Positions 42,056 through 51,308 of a stretch of 64,000 nucleotides of DNA are shown one piece after another. A model generated the notes under the pieces. That model saw nothing but the letters and a program-made list of their open reading frames with translations. It was not told the DNA's origin and did no database searches. The stretch is taken from the NCBI GenBank assembly GCA_910579035.1, contig CAJTSR010000001.1, forward strand, positions 1 through 64,000. Reading direction: 5' to 3'. The stretch is from an uncultured Muribaculaceae bacterium. Lineage in GTDB: Bacteria; Bacteroidota; Bacteroidia; Bacteroidales; Muribaculaceae. Both the position numbers and the translations under genes were made by a program. The stretch's first letter is position 1, and every line of letters begins with the position of its first letter.

Positions 42056-42629
42056 AGTACTCGCATATCGCGTCGGCGTGGAGCGCAACTATCTCCTCCA
42101 AGCCTCTCTCCGACATAAGGAAAGCCGCATCAGAGCGGTTGTCCTGAAACATATTCTCCGTCAGCACCGCCGCGAAAGGCACACCGCGGCATATGGCGAG
42201 AGGTGCCGTCCAGTAGCCGCAGGGCGGCGTGCAGCGGTTGCCGAGCAGGCCCCGACGCCGTGCCCCGGCATTCATCAGGGCAGCAAGACGCCTGCTCTCC
42301 ACACCGGCCTCCGGCGCCACGAAGGCACTCCACCCCGATGCCCCGAGCCATTCCTTGCCGTTGCCGGCCGCATTGCAGTGGAGCGACACAAGCACTGCCC
42401 GGCGTCCCGAGCCAAGATTCCGCGCCCGCCGGCAGCGCTCCGACAATGCGATGTCGGCATCTTCCGGCACTAATAGCACCGCCTCCACTCCGCGCCGGCC
42501 AAGCTCGCCACAGAGCCTGCGAGCCGCCTTCCGGCACCAATCATACTCGCGTAGCCTCCCGTCGGGGCTGCGCTTGCCGGGTGTTTCAGCTCCGTGGCCG
42601 TTGTCTACAATCACTAATATTTTATCCAT
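42042..42629 (-). CDS. N-acetylmuramoyl-L-alanine amidase (Amidase_3)
   Basis: The 195-residue enzyme cleaves the bond between MurNAc and the peptide stem. The zinc ligands and catalytic Glu are visible: His12 (VDNGHG), Glu28 (LREYDW), His84 (VSLHCNA) and Glu158 (VLTENMF). It lacks a signal peptide and any binding domain, consisting only of the catalytic domain; this is more like phage endolysins or cytoplasm-stored lysins than AmiA/C. First gene of a string with the DUF6808-like and trmH genes, divergent from sodB. Confidence 0.92.
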   Translation of the reverse strand: MDKILVIVDNGHGAETPGKRSPDGRLREYDWCRKAARRLCGELGRRGVEAVLLVPEDADIALSERCRRARNLGSGRRAVLVSLHCNAAGNGKEWLGASGWSAFVAPEAGVESRRLAALMNAGARRRGLLGNRCTPPCGYWTAPLAICRGVPFAAVLTENMFQDNRSDAAFLMSERGLEEIVALHADAICEYYEGE

Positions 42630-42653
42630 ATGTTCAGATATTGTTTACACCGG

Positions 42654-42661
42654 CAAAGATA
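42654..42661 (-). promoter_or_regulatory. -7 box for the amidase operon
   Basis: TATCTTTG on the minus strand, 24 nt before the ATG; -33 not evident. Confidence 0.5.
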
Positions 42662-42791
42662 AAGCCACGGCAGCCGCGAAATTATTGATTTTAGCTCACT
42701 TGCGTCCTTTAACAATTGTCAAAATCAAGCCCGCCGTGAACCAAGGTCATATCGGTGCGTTATTATGATACAATCAACCAAAAGAATAATT

Positions 42792-43367
42792 ATGACTTAC
42801 GAACAGCCCCAATTACCTTACGACGAAAACGCACTCGAGCCTGTAATCAGCCGCAAGACAGTGGAATTCCATTACGGAAAGCACGAAAAAGCGTATATCG
42901 ATAATCTCAACCGCCTCATCAAAGGCACCGAATTCGAGGATATGGAGCTTGAAGACATCATAGCCCATTCTCAGGGAGCGCTATTCAACAACGCTTCGCA
43001 GGCATGGAACCATATCTTCTACTTCTTCACCTTCTCGCCCGACGCCAAGCACGAACCCGAAGGCGACCTCCGCAAGGCCATCGACCGCGAGTTCGGCTCC
43101 TTCGACAAATTCAAAGAAGCATTTGTCGACGCCGGTGTCGGCCTGTTCGGCTCCGGCTGGGTATGGCTGTCGCGCGACGAATCGGGCAAGCTATTCATAA
43201 CCCAGGGTCCCAATGCCGGAAACCCCATCACATCCGGACTCACTCCCCTGCTTACCTTCGATGTGTGGGAACACGCATACTACCTCGACTACCAGAACCG
43301 ACGTGCCGACGCCCTCAAACAGCTGTGGGATATCGTCGATTGGGCAGTGGTGGAAAGCCGCTACTGA
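42792..43367 (+). CDS. sodB: Superoxide dismutase (Fe/Mn)
   Basis: SOD converts superoxide to oxygen and peroxide. The 191-residue product has the full set of metal ligands: His27 (VEFHYGKHEKAY), the His in QAWNHIFYF near 75, and Asp/His in DVWEHAYYLDYQ near 157. The aromatic residues and the GSGWVWL segment are typical. Bacteroidales versions use Fe or Mn depending on conditions. An upstream in-frame start at 42765 is possible, but MTYEQPQLPYDENALEP is the conserved N-terminus. A strong terminator follows. Confidence 0.97.
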   Translation: MTYEQPQLPYDENALEPVISRKTVEFHYGKHEKAYIDNLNRLIKGTEFEDMELEDIIAHSQGALFNNASQAWNHIFYFFTFSPDAKHEPEGDLRKAIDREFGSFDKFKEAFVDAGVGLFGSGWVWLSRDESGKLFITQGPNAGNPITSGLTPLLTFDVWEHAYYLDYQNRRADALKQLWDIVDWAVVESRY

Positions 43368-43427
43368 TTTTGCGGCATCACAAAAATATAGCACTTTAGT
43401 TTTAGCATAATGTGATGAATGGAAAGG

Positions 43428-43464
43428 GAGGTACTCGTGAGAGCACCTCTTTTTCTTCTTTTTT
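43428..43464 (+). terminator. Rho-independent terminator after sodB
   Basis: GAGGTACTC/GAGCACCTC stem with one mismatch, GTGA loop, then a T-rich tail. Confidence 0.8.
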
Positions 43465-43557
43465 GCCGTGGCTGTCAACAAAACGTCCCCCGATTGTTTT
43501 ATAGTAAGTACAGGAGGTTTTAATAATATCTGTTAAACACCCTCTAAAAACGTTTCA

Positions 43558-44991
43558 ATGATGAAAACAAAGTCTTCGCCTTGCATAATCCGGATAATCC
43601 TGCTGGGGCTGCTGCTCCTATGGGCGCTCTGCCCGCGCGTATGGGCCGCCGACCGCCTCGACGTTCACATTCCTGCCGAATGGCCCTCCGACACTTGTTT
43701 CAATCCGGCCTCGCGACCGGGCAATATCGACAGCGAGTGGTGGCGCGTTTTTGACGCTCCCGTCCTCGACTCCCTTATTGCCGCAGGCGAAGCCGGAAAC
43801 TACAATCTTGCCATGGCCGCACGACGAATAGCCATAGCCCGCAGCAACACTCGCATAGCCCAAAGCGCATACTATCCGTCGCTGTCGCTGCAAGTCGGCT
43901 GGAGCAAGGAAAGACTCTCAGGCTTTACCGACAAGACAGCCGTTCCGCCGTCCGACCTCTCCTCTTTTTCCGGCGCGGTCAGCATAAGCTGGGAAATAGA
44001 TGTGTTCGGCAAAATAACACGGCAGGCAAAAGAGGCAAAGGCGCAGGTACGCGTGTCGGCCGCCGAGCATGCAGGCGTGCTGCTCAGCCTCGAAGCCGAA
44101 ATAGCGTCTACCTATGTCAATCTGATGGTGGCGCGCAACCAGCTGCGCGTGGCTAAGGAACACTCCGAAAGCCAGCGCCGCATACTCGGCATCACAGAAA
44201 CGCGCCACGAAACAGGCCTTGCCTCCAAGCTCGACGTGGCACAGGCAAGCACGCTCTACTACTCGACGATAGCATCAATCCCATTGCTCGAAGCAAGTAT
44301 CGAGGCTTCAAAGAACGCTCTGGCGGTACTCATCGGAACCACCGTCGAGCACCTTCCCGCCACCCTTGACACAGCCACAGCCCTGCCACCGTACAGTTCC
44401 ATAGTGGCTATGGGAGCGCCGCTCGACCTGCTGACGCGCCGTCCCGACGTGGTACAGGCCGAACGCTCGGTCGAAGCCGCCGCGGCCGCCTTAGGAGTGT
44501 CGCGCGACGCATACCTGCCCACACTCTCGCTCAATGCCTCCGTAGGCACGCAGGCACACCGTATCGGCGACCTGTTCAGGAACAACAGCCTCACATACAC
44601 TGTGGCTCCTACCATATCGTGGACCATATTCGACGGCCTGTCGCGACGCTACAGCACCGAGGCTGCCCGCGAAAGAATGGAAATGGAAATCGACAACTAC
44701 AACATGACGGTGCTTACCGCCGTCGAAGAAGTACGCAACGCCGCCCACAACCACGCCGCCACCCTGCAATACATATCCCGGATAGAAACCGTGGTAAAGA
44801 ACTCGGCTGAAGAAGTAAAATTATCCGTCGACCTGTACACCGAAGGACTCACTCCGTTCTCCAACGTGGTCGACGCCATGCTCAATTATCTCACTTATCA
44901 AAACACTCTCGTTTCGGCTCATGGCCGTGCCGTCAACTCGCTCATAGACCTCTACAAGGCGCTCGGAGGCGGATGGACCGGCAACGAATAA
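43558..44991 (+). CDS. RND efflux outer-membrane factor (TolC/OprM family)
   Basis: The 477-residue protein has a signal peptide (hydrophobic core about residues 10-28) and the duplicated OEP domain of outer-membrane efflux channels: the N-terminal DSEWWRVFDAPVLDSLI segment, repeated long helices, LTRRPDVVQAERSVEAAAAALG near 290, and SLSLNASVGTQ. No lipobox Cys follows the signal, unlike many NodT-type factors. It is the first gene of a tripartite efflux operon (13 nt before the adaptor). Confidence 0.93.
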   Translation: MMKTKSSPCIIRIILLGLLLLWALCPRVWAADRLDVHIPAEWPSDTCFNPASRPGNIDSEWWRVFDAPVLDSLIAAGEAGNYNLAMAARRIAIARSNTRIAQSAYYPSLSLQVGWSKERLSGFTDKTAVPPSDLSSFSGAVSISWEIDVFGKITRQAKEAKAQVRVSAAEHAGVLLSLEAEIASTYVNLMVARNQLRVAKEHSESQRRILGITETRHETGLASKLDVAQASTLYYSTIASIPLLEASIEASKNALAVLIGTTVEHLPATLDTATALPPYSSIVAMGAPLDLLTRRPDVVQAERSVEAAAAALGVSRDAYLPTLSLNASVGTQAHRIGDLFRNNSLTYTVAPTISWTIFDGLSRRYSTEAARERMEMEIDNYNMTVLTAVEEVRNAAHNHAATLQYISRIETVVKNSAEEVKLSVDLYTEGLTPFSNVVDAMLNYLTYQNTLVSAHGRAVNSLIDLYKALGGGWTGNE

Positions 44992-45004
44992 TCCCACACC
45001 CACC

Positions 45005-46114
45005 ATGAAACCTTCCGTCTTCCTTCTATGTGTGGCTGCCGCCGGCCTCTCCTCTGCCTGCCACAAGCACAAAGCCGACCACGCCGACTCGATCCCGGAA
45101 ATAGACGTCGCTATCGCCGTCGAAGACTCCGTGACCATCCACAAAACCTATCCCGGAACACTCATCGCCAAACGAGAAGTCGACCTCGTGGCAAGAGTCG
45201 ACGGATACCTGCTCACGCAGAATTACACCCCCGGCGACTATGTGCGCGAGGGAACCGTGCTGTTCACCATCGAAGACCGCAATTACCGCGACGCCGTGGC
45301 TCAGGCCGCGGCATCTCTCAGCACGGCGGAAGCCAGCTACAAATACAACTCCGAGCGCTACGAGGCCATGAAACGCGCCCTCGCAAGCGACGCCGTGAGC
45401 AAGATGGAGGTAGCGCAGGCCAAAAGCGCGGTAGAGGAAGCCGAAGCGTCCATCAAGACTGCCCAGGCAGCCCTGCAGACAGCACGCACATCGCTCTCGT
45501 ACTGCACTGTCCGCGCTCCTTTCGACGGCCACGTCACCACCGCCACCCACGACATCGGCTCATATCTCGCCGGAGAAGGCTCCCCGGTGCCGCTCGCAAA
45601 GATATACCACGACAAAGTGATGTATGTCGATTTCGCTATCGAGGACGCTAACTATCTCTCCACACTGCGAAACAGCGTCGAAGCACACCCGCATGCCTAC
45701 GACAGCATACCCGTATCGTTCTCCGAACCTCTCTCCAAGGCATACACCGCCCGACTTGACTATATGGCGCCGCTCATAGACACATCTACAGGCACCATGA
45801 AGGTACAAGGTATGATCGACAACACCGACGGCGAACTGAGAAGCGGCATGTACGCCACCGTCGAACTGCCCCAAGGCACTGAACCCCACGCCGTGCTGAT
45901 ACGCGACGCCGCCATTTCCACCGACCAGCTCGGAAAATACATATACGTGGTCAACGACTCCGACAAGGTGGTATACACACCCGTCACCGCCGGCGCCCTC
46001 GTGAACGACAGTATGCGAGTCATATCCAAGGGCATAGCCCCGGGACAGAAATACGTCACCAAGGCCATGCTCAAAGTGCGCGACGGCATGGAAGTAAAGC
46101 CTATCGTAAAATAG
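45005..46114 (+). CDS. RND efflux periplasmic adaptor (membrane fusion protein)
   Basis: The 369-residue protein is a lipoprotein (GLSSAC, Cys19) with the HlyD/AcrA order: barrel-sandwich half (VDLVARVDGYLLTQNYTPGD near residue 60), a helical hairpin (about 95-150, rich in Ala/Glu/Lys), the second lipoyl half (SYCTVRAPFDGHV), beta-barrel and membrane-proximal domain. It links the inner-membrane pump to the outer-membrane channel. The gene lies 7 nt before the pump gene. Confidence 0.94.
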   Translation: MKPSVFLLCVAAAGLSSACHKHKADHADSIPEIDVAIAVEDSVTIHKTYPGTLIAKREVDLVARVDGYLLTQNYTPGDYVREGTVLFTIEDRNYRDAVAQAAASLSTAEASYKYNSERYEAMKRALASDAVSKMEVAQAKSAVEEAEASIKTAQAALQTARTSLSYCTVRAPFDGHVTTATHDIGSYLAGEGSPVPLAKIYHDKVMYVDFAIEDANYLSTLRNSVEAHPHAYDSIPVSFSEPLSKAYTARLDYMAPLIDTSTGTMKVQGMIDNTDGELRSGMYATVELPQGTEPHAVLIRDAAISTDQLGKYIYVVNDSDKVVYTPVTAGALVNDSMRVISKGIAPGQKYVTKAMLKVRDGMEVKPIVK

Positions 46115-46121
46115 AGAAGCC

Positions 46122-49100
46122 ATGTTCAGCAAATTCTTCATCGACCGCCCCATATTCGCCACGGTAATAGCCCTGCTGATGGTGCTCGGAGGCCTGCTCA
46201 CAGTGAAGACACTTCCTGTGGCACAATATCCCGACATAACGCCGCCCACGGTGTTTGTAATGGCTTCCTACCCCGGCGCCGACGCAAAAACCGTCGCCGA
46301 GGTAATAGGCGTGCCATTAGAGCAGCAGGTCAACGGCGTGGAGGGCATGATGTATATGAGCTCGTCGTGCTCCGACGGCTCCTACATGCTCCAGGTAACC
46401 TTTGAAAACGGCACAGACCTCGACATGGCAACGGTAAAGGTACAGAACCGCGTGTCACGTGCCGAGCCTACCCTGCCCTCGGCAGTGCGCCAGCAGGGCG
46501 TGTCGGTGACATCTCGCTCGTCCGACATAATACTGTTCGTGGCTCTCGAAACCGACAAGCCCGAAACATACGACGGCCTTTATCTCACCAACTACGCCCA
46601 GCTGAACATTGTCGACGAACTGTCACGCATCGAAGGCGTGGGGCAGGTCGAAGCTTTCGGCTCCGGCGAATACAGCATGCGCGTTTGGCTCGACCCCGAC
46701 CTTATGCGGGTGCGCGGAATTACCTCCTCCGACGTCATGGCCGCCATATCAAGCCAGAACATCGAAGTATCGGCCGGCTCCGTCGGCGCCCAGCCCGAGG
46801 GCAACTCCCAGAATTTCGAGTTTACCCTCACCTCGCAGGGACGCCTCGCTGATGCCGACGAATTTGCCGACATCGTAGTACGCGCCAACCCCGACGGCTC
46901 GCTGCTCCGCCTGCGCGATATAGGCCGGGTAGACCTCGGCAGCAGCTCATACTCTATGACCTCCGACGTGTCGGGGCGCAGCGCGGGGCTTATAGGCATA
47001 TACCAGCTTCCGGGAGCAAACGCCCTGAAAGTGGCACAAGCCGTGGAAAACCGCCTTGAAGACCTCAAGGAATACTTCCCCGAGAATGTCGACTACCGCG
47101 TGATACTCAACACCACCGACTTCGTTGACGCCTCTATCGACGAGGTGCTTGTCACATTCGCCGAAACCACCCTCATCGTGATGCTCGTGATATTGCTGTT
47201 CCTCCAGAACTGGCGGGCAGTGATAATCCCGATGCTCACCGTGCCGGTGTCGCTCATAGCCACCTTCGCCGTAATGAAAGTGATGGGATTCACGCTGAAC
47301 ACCCTCACCCTTTTCGGACTTGTGCTTGCCATCGCCATTGTGGTCGACGACGCCATCGTGGTGGTCGAGGACTGCGCCAGAATACTAAAGCAAGGCAAGA
47401 GCACGCCCCGCGAAGCCGCCTTGCAGGCTATGACAGAGCTTCAGGGGCCTATCGTGGGCGAAGTCCTCGTGCTACTGTCGGTATTTATCCCCACAGCCTT
47501 CATTTCGGGCATCACAGGAGAGCTGTACAAGCAATTCGCCCTCACCATAGCCGTTTCCACGGCATTCTCGGGCTTCAACGCCCTTACCTTCACCCCGGCG
47601 ATGTGCGCGCTGTTCCTCAAGCCCAAGGCAGGCGAATCCCGCTTCTTCATATACCGCTGGTTCAACAAAGGCTTCGAGGCCGTCCGCTCCCGTTACAACG
47701 GCCTTGTGGGGCGCATGCTGCGCCGTCCCGCGCTCGCCCTCGCCATATTCGCCCTCATATGCGGTGCGGCTTTCTGGGGCTTTATGCGCTGGCCCACAAG
47801 CTATGTGCCCGAAGAAGACATGGGATATTTCCTTACTTCCGTCCAATTGCCCACCGGAGCCTCGCTCAACCGCACCGACAGCGTTATGAAGCATATGTCC
47901 GAACAGCTGCGAACCCTGCCTCAGGTAAAAGATGTGATATCGGTGGCCGGACAGTCGTTCCTCTCCGGGGGCGCCTCAAGCAATCTCGGCTCGATGTTCG
48001 TGGTGCTCAAGCCGTGGAAAGAGCGCAAAGGCTCCGACAACTCCGTCGAGGCCGTGATAGCGAAAGCCGACGAAATAGGAGCGGCCGAGCAGGAGGCTAT
48101 CGTGTTCTCCATCAATCCTCCGGCAATACCGGGACTCGGTATGTCTTCAGGACTGCAGATGGAACTGCTCGACATCAACAATCTCGGAGCCAAGGAAATA
48201 TCTCAGGCCATAAGCGAAATTCAAAATGCCGCCAGCCAATATCCCGAACTGCAGAAAGTCACCACTCTGTATCAGGGCGAAGTACCGCAGTATTCGGTGA
48301 AAGTAGACCGCGACAAGGTAAAGATGTACAATCTCGCCTTGCAGGACGTATACTCAGTGCTGTCGTCATTCATGGGCAGCAACTATGTAAACGATTTCAC
48401 CAAATTCGGCCGCACATACGAGGTGCTTATCAGCGGCGAGGAAGAAGCGCGGCGCCACGCTACCGACGTCCTCGGCCTGAGTGTCCGCAACAGCCTCGGC
48501 GACATGGTGCCTTTCGGCTCGTTCGCCTCGGTGGAGCCTGTGCTCGGCCAGTCGGTGGTGAACCGCTACAATATGTACACCTCGGCATCGGTGACGGCTT
48601 CCGTGGCACCCCACGTCAGCTCCTCGGAGGGAATACGCGCAATGGAAGAAATCATGGCCGACAAGGTAGGCTCAAACTTCGGGTACGCATGGACAGGCGA
48701 GGCTCTTCAGGAAACACAGTCGGGCACCACCATCACGACCATGCTCATATTCGCCGTGATAATAACCATTCTTGTATTGGCGGCCCAGTACGAGTCGTGG
48801 ACCGACCCTGTGGCCGTGGTCATAACCACCCCGACGGCTATCCTCGGCGTTATCCTCGGCTGCATATTTATGAACAAGAGTATCAGCATATACACCCAGA
48901 TAGGCATAATACTCCTGCTCGGCATGGCAGCCAAGAACGCAATCCTCATCGTGGAATATGCCATGGACTTCCGCAAGAAAGGCATGCCCGTGCGGCAGGC
49001 GGCGGAAGAAGCGGGCAATGTGCGCCTGCGCCCAATACTCATGACCGCCCTCGCATTCGTGTTCGGCGTAATGCCTATGATGTTCGCAACCGGCGCCGGC

Positions 49101-49247
49101 GCGGCAAGTCGCGTGTCGCTCGGAACAGCCGTAGTGTTCGGCATGGCAGTCAACGCCGTGCTCGGCACGCTATTCGTGCCAAACTTCTGGGAACTCCTCC
49201 AGAACTTCCGCGAGAAATACCTCTCCCGCCTGTTCTCCTCCAAATAA
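46122..49247 (+). CDS. RND multidrug efflux pump (AcrB/HAE-1 family)
   Basis: The 1041-residue inner-membrane pump has the standard AcrB start MFSKFFIDRPIFATVIALLM, twelve membrane helices in two groups, and two large periplasmic loops. The proton-relay residues are present: Asp-Asp in AIVVDDAIVVVED (near residue 409) and Lys in GMAAKNAILIVEYA (near 945). Substrates probably include hydrophobic drugs, detergents or bile acids. The gene order is OMP-adaptor-pump and no TetR or two-component gene is adjacent, so its regulation is not visible. Confidence 0.96.
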   Translation: MFSKFFIDRPIFATVIALLMVLGGLLTVKTLPVAQYPDITPPTVFVMASYPGADAKTVAEVIGVPLEQQVNGVEGMMYMSSSCSDGSYMLQVTFENGTDLDMATVKVQNRVSRAEPTLPSAVRQQGVSVTSRSSDIILFVALETDKPETYDGLYLTNYAQLNIVDELSRIEGVGQVEAFGSGEYSMRVWLDPDLMRVRGITSSDVMAAISSQNIEVSAGSVGAQPEGNSQNFEFTLTSQGRLADADEFADIVVRANPDGSLLRLRDIGRVDLGSSSYSMTSDVSGRSAGLIGIYQLPGANALKVAQAVENRLEDLKEYFPENVDYRVILNTTDFVDASIDEVLVTFAETTLIVMLVILLFLQNWRAVIIPMLTVPVSLIATFAVMKVMGFTLNTLTLFGLVLAIAIVVDDAIVVVEDCARILKQGKSTPREAALQAMTELQGPIVGEVLVLLSVFIPTAFISGITGELYKQFALTIAVSTAFSGFNALTFTPAMCALFLKPKAGESRFFIYRWFNKGFEAVRSRYNGLVGRMLRRPALALAIFALICGAAFWGFMRWPTSYVPEEDMGYFLTSVQLPTGASLNRTDSVMKHMSEQLRTLPQVKDVISVAGQSFLSGGASSNLGSMFVVLKPWKERKGSDNSVEAVIAKADEIGAAEQEAIVFSINPPAIPGLGMSSGLQMELLDINNLGAKEISQAISEIQNAASQYPELQKVTTLYQGEVPQYSVKVDRDKVKMYNLALQDVYSVLSSFMGSNYVNDFTKFGRTYEVLISGEEEARRHATDVLGLSVRNSLGDMVPFGSFASVEPVLGQSVVNRYNMYTSASVTASVAPHVSSSEGIRAMEEIMADKVGSNFGYAWTGEALQETQSGTTITTMLIFAVIITILVLAAQYESWTDPVAVVITTPTAILGVILGCIFMNKSISIYTQIGIILLLGMAAKNAILIVEYAMDFRKKGMPVRQAAEEAGNVRLRPILMTALAFVFGVMPMMFATGAGAASRVSLGTAVVFGMAVNAVLGTLFVPNFWELLQNFREKYLSRLFSSK

Positions 49248-49281
49248 AAAGTGCTTCCGCAGCGATTGTTGCGGAAGCACT
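49245..49281 (-). terminator. Terminator of the reverse rubrerythrin gene, shared with the efflux operon
   Basis: Perfect 12-bp stem AGTGCTTCCGCA/TGCGGAAGCACT with an 8-nt loop; on the minus strand five T residues follow. Convergent genes end on both sides. Confidence 0.8.
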
Positions 49282-49307
49282 CGTATACGGAGCTATTCGG
49301 GAGTTGA

Positions 49308-49859
49308 TTACTTGCCGAAGTAGCGCTTGAACAGGCCGTGGAAGCCCTGGCCGTGACGGGCTTCATCCTTAGCCATTTCGTGAACGGTGTCGTGGATAGC
49401 GTCGAGGCCGAGTTCCTTGGCACGCTTGGCGATACGCATCTTGTCGGCATTGGCGCCGGCTTCTGCGAGCATGCGCTTTTCAAGGTTTGTGCGGGTATCC
49501 CATACCACTTCGCCAAGAAGTTCGGCGAAACGTGCTGCATGCTCAGCTTCCTCGAACGCATAGCGCTTGAAAGCTTCGGCGATTTCGGGATAGCCTTCGC
49601 GATCGGCCTGGCGGCTCATGGCGAGGTACATACCTACTTCGCTGCATTCACCGTTGAAGTGGGCGGTGAGGTCGGCGATCATCTGTTCGTCGCAACCCTT
49701 GGCGATACCTACTTCGTGTTCTGTAACGAACTGGAGGGCTGTTTCAGGGTCGAGTTCGCGGAAAGCGGAACGGGGAGCGCCGCACTGGGGGCATTTTTCG
49801 GGTGCTTCTGCGCCTTCGTGCACGTAGCCGCAGGCCTTGCAGATAAATTTCTTTTCCAT
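49308..49859 (-). CDS. Reverse rubrerythrin (N-terminal rubredoxin + di-iron domain)
   Basis: This 183-residue protein has the rubredoxin part first (CKACGYVHEG with Cys7/Cys10, CPQCGAPR with Cys23/Cys26) and the ferritin-like four-helix domain after (ECSEVGMYLAMSRQADREG, AFEEAEHAARFAELL, KDEARHGQGFHGLFKRYF). This order defines reverse rubrerythrins, which act as NADH:H2O2/O2 reductases in anaerobes such as clostridia. It lies 39 nt downstream of the serine palmitoyltransferase gene on the same strand, with no clear promoter in between, so it may be cotranscribed with it. Confidence 0.93.
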   Translation of the reverse strand: MEKKFICKACGYVHEGAEAPEKCPQCGAPRSAFRELDPETALQFVTEHEVGIAKGCDEQMIADLTAHFNGECSEVGMYLAMSRQADREGYPEIAEAFKRYAFEEAEHAARFAELLGEVVWDTRTNLEKRMLAEAGANADKMRIAKRAKELGLDAIHDTVHEMAKDEARHGQGFHGLFKRYFGK

Positions 49860-49898
49860 TGTCGAATTTACGGGGTTTGAGGGTGTAAAGCCGCAGGC

Positions 49899-51083
49899 TT
49901 AAAGTATGCCGTGGGCTTTAAATACATTGGTTATTTTCTCGAGCGCTTCTTCCACCTGTGCCACGGTGTGCGTGGCCATAAGGCTGAAGCGTATGAGGGT
50001 GTCGTGAGGAGCCACCGCGGGCGATACCACGGGATTCACGAATATTCCTTGGTCTAAAAGATCGCGCGTTATGGCGAAAGTCTTGAAGTTGTCGCGTATA
50101 TACAGGGGGATAATCGGCGTGGAAGTGTTTCCTATCTCGAAACCGCGCGCGCGGAAGCCGTCGAGAGCCAGATTGGTAAGCTTCCACAGATTCTCCTGAC
50201 GCTCCGGCTCCTCTATCATAAGGTCGATAGCCTTGAGGGCGGCAGCCGTCGATGCCGGAGTGATACTTGCGGTGAATATATACGAGCGCGAGTGATGGCG
50301 CAGGAAGTTGGTTATCTCCTTGTCTGTGGCTATGAAGCCGCCCAAAGAGGCGAACGACTTGGAGAACGTGCCCATCACAAGGTCCACGTCGTCGGTAAGC
50401 CCGTAGTGGTTGCATATACCACGGCCACCTTCGCCGAAAACGCCTATCGAATGCGCCTCGTCGACCATGACTGTGGCATTATATTTCTTGGCAAGCTCCA
50501 CAATCTTGGGCAGGTTGGCAACATCGCCTTCCATCGAGAACACGCCATCGGTAACTATCAGTTTGATTTTGTCGGGCTCGCAACGCTGGAGCTGCTTCTC
50601 GAGGCTCTCCATATCGTTGTGCTTGTACTTGAGCGACTGGGAGAACGACAGACGACGACCCTCGATAATCGATGCGTGGTCCTGCTCGTCCCAAAGTATG
50701 TAGTCCTCTCGACCGGTAAGAGTCGACACAACACCGAGGTTGACGCCGAAGCCTGTAGAATAAATCATTACATCTTCTTTGCCTATGTACTCGGCGATAC
50801 GCGCCTCAAGCTGTTTGTGAAGGTCGAGAGTGCCGTTAAGAAAAGGCGAGCCGGCACAGCCTGTGCCGTACTTGCGGGTAGCCTCTATGGCCGCTTCCTT
50901 TATTCGAGGGTCGTTGACAAGACCCGTATAGCAATTGGAACCGAACATAAGAACCCGGCGACCGTTGATTATCACTTCGGGATCCTGTTCCGACGAAATT
51001 GCGCGAAAATAAGGGTATATGCCCGCAGCTTTAGCTTCTTGCGGTACAGTATATTTAGCGAGTTTGGCTTGTAATGGTTTCAT
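49899..51083 (-). CDS. spt: Serine palmitoyltransferase (alpha-oxoamine synthase family)
   Basis: The 394-residue PLP enzyme belongs to the family of SPT, KBL, BioF and ALAS. PLP lysine lies in GTFSKSFASLGGF; other motifs are YGTGCAGSPFLNGTLDLH, the DEQDHASI segment and VDEAHSIGVFGEGGRG. The N-terminus MKPLQAKLAKYTVPQEAKAA followed by YPYFRAI resembles the Bacteroides sphingolipid enzyme that condenses serine with acyl-CoA or acyl-ACP, so SPT is preferred over glycine C-acetyltransferase. An ATG 27 nt upstream is also in frame; the internal ATG at 51083 matches the homologous start. It precedes the reverse rubrerythrin gene. Confidence 0.85.
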   Translation of the reverse strand: MKPLQAKLAKYTVPQEAKAAGIYPYFRAISSEQDPEVIINGRRVLMFGSNCYTGLVNDPRIKEAAIEATRKYGTGCAGSPFLNGTLDLHKQLEARIAEYIGKEDVMIYSTGFGVNLGVVSTLTGREDYILWDEQDHASIIEGRRLSFSQSLKYKHNDMESLEKQLQRCEPDKIKLIVTDGVFSMEGDVANLPKIVELAKKYNATVMVDEAHSIGVFGEGGRGICNHYGLTDDVDLVMGTFSKSFASLGGFIATDKEITNFLRHHSRSYIFTASITPASTAAALKAIDLMIEEPERQENLWKLTNLALDGFRARGFEIGNTSTPIIPLYIRDNFKTFAITRDLLDQGIFVNPVVSPAVAPHDTLIRFSLMATHTVAQVEEALEKITNVFKAHGIL

Positions 51084-51154
51084 ATTATGCGAAAATTCGG
51101 CGATTGGCATTCTTAATATAAAATGCAGGCGACTGATTGTCGCAAGCGCAGCCG

Positions 51155-51162
51155 CAAAGGTA
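51155..51162 (-). promoter_or_regulatory. -7 box for the SPT gene
   Basis: TACCTTTG on the minus strand, about 71 nt before the chosen ATG (or 44 nt before the upstream ATG). Confidence 0.5.
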
Positions 51163-51278
51163 GCAAAAAAAGCTTAAAACGCGGAGCCTCTTTGGCTTTT
51201 TTTAGCATTCTCGGCAAGAGGCTTAATACAAAAGATGCTTTTTATTGTTTAAAAAAATGGAATTACGCTATTTTTGGG

Positions 51279-51286
51279 TAACTTTG
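51279..51286 (+). promoter_or_regulatory. -7 box for the DPP-IV operon
   Basis: TAACTTTG, 22 nt before the DPP-IV ATG; -33 degenerate. Confidence 0.55.
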
Positions 51287-51308
51287 CGAAACAAACACTA
51301 CAGCACTT

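Noticed and set aside
13544..43416. TAGCATAATGTGAT shared by the serpin spacer (13544) and the sodB 3' region (43403)
   Set aside because: A 14-base match between AT-rich spacers is expected by chance in 64 kb, and the flanks do not match.
47603..49330. A 575-codon alternate frame inside the RND pump gene
   Set aside because: Arg/His-rich shadow of a fully supported pump gene.
49899..51083. The PLP enzyme as glycine C-acetyltransferase (kbl) or BioF
   Set aside because: Possible by family, but no tdh or bio genes are adjacent and the N-terminus fits the Bacteroides sphingolipid enzyme better; kept as SPT with reduced confidence.
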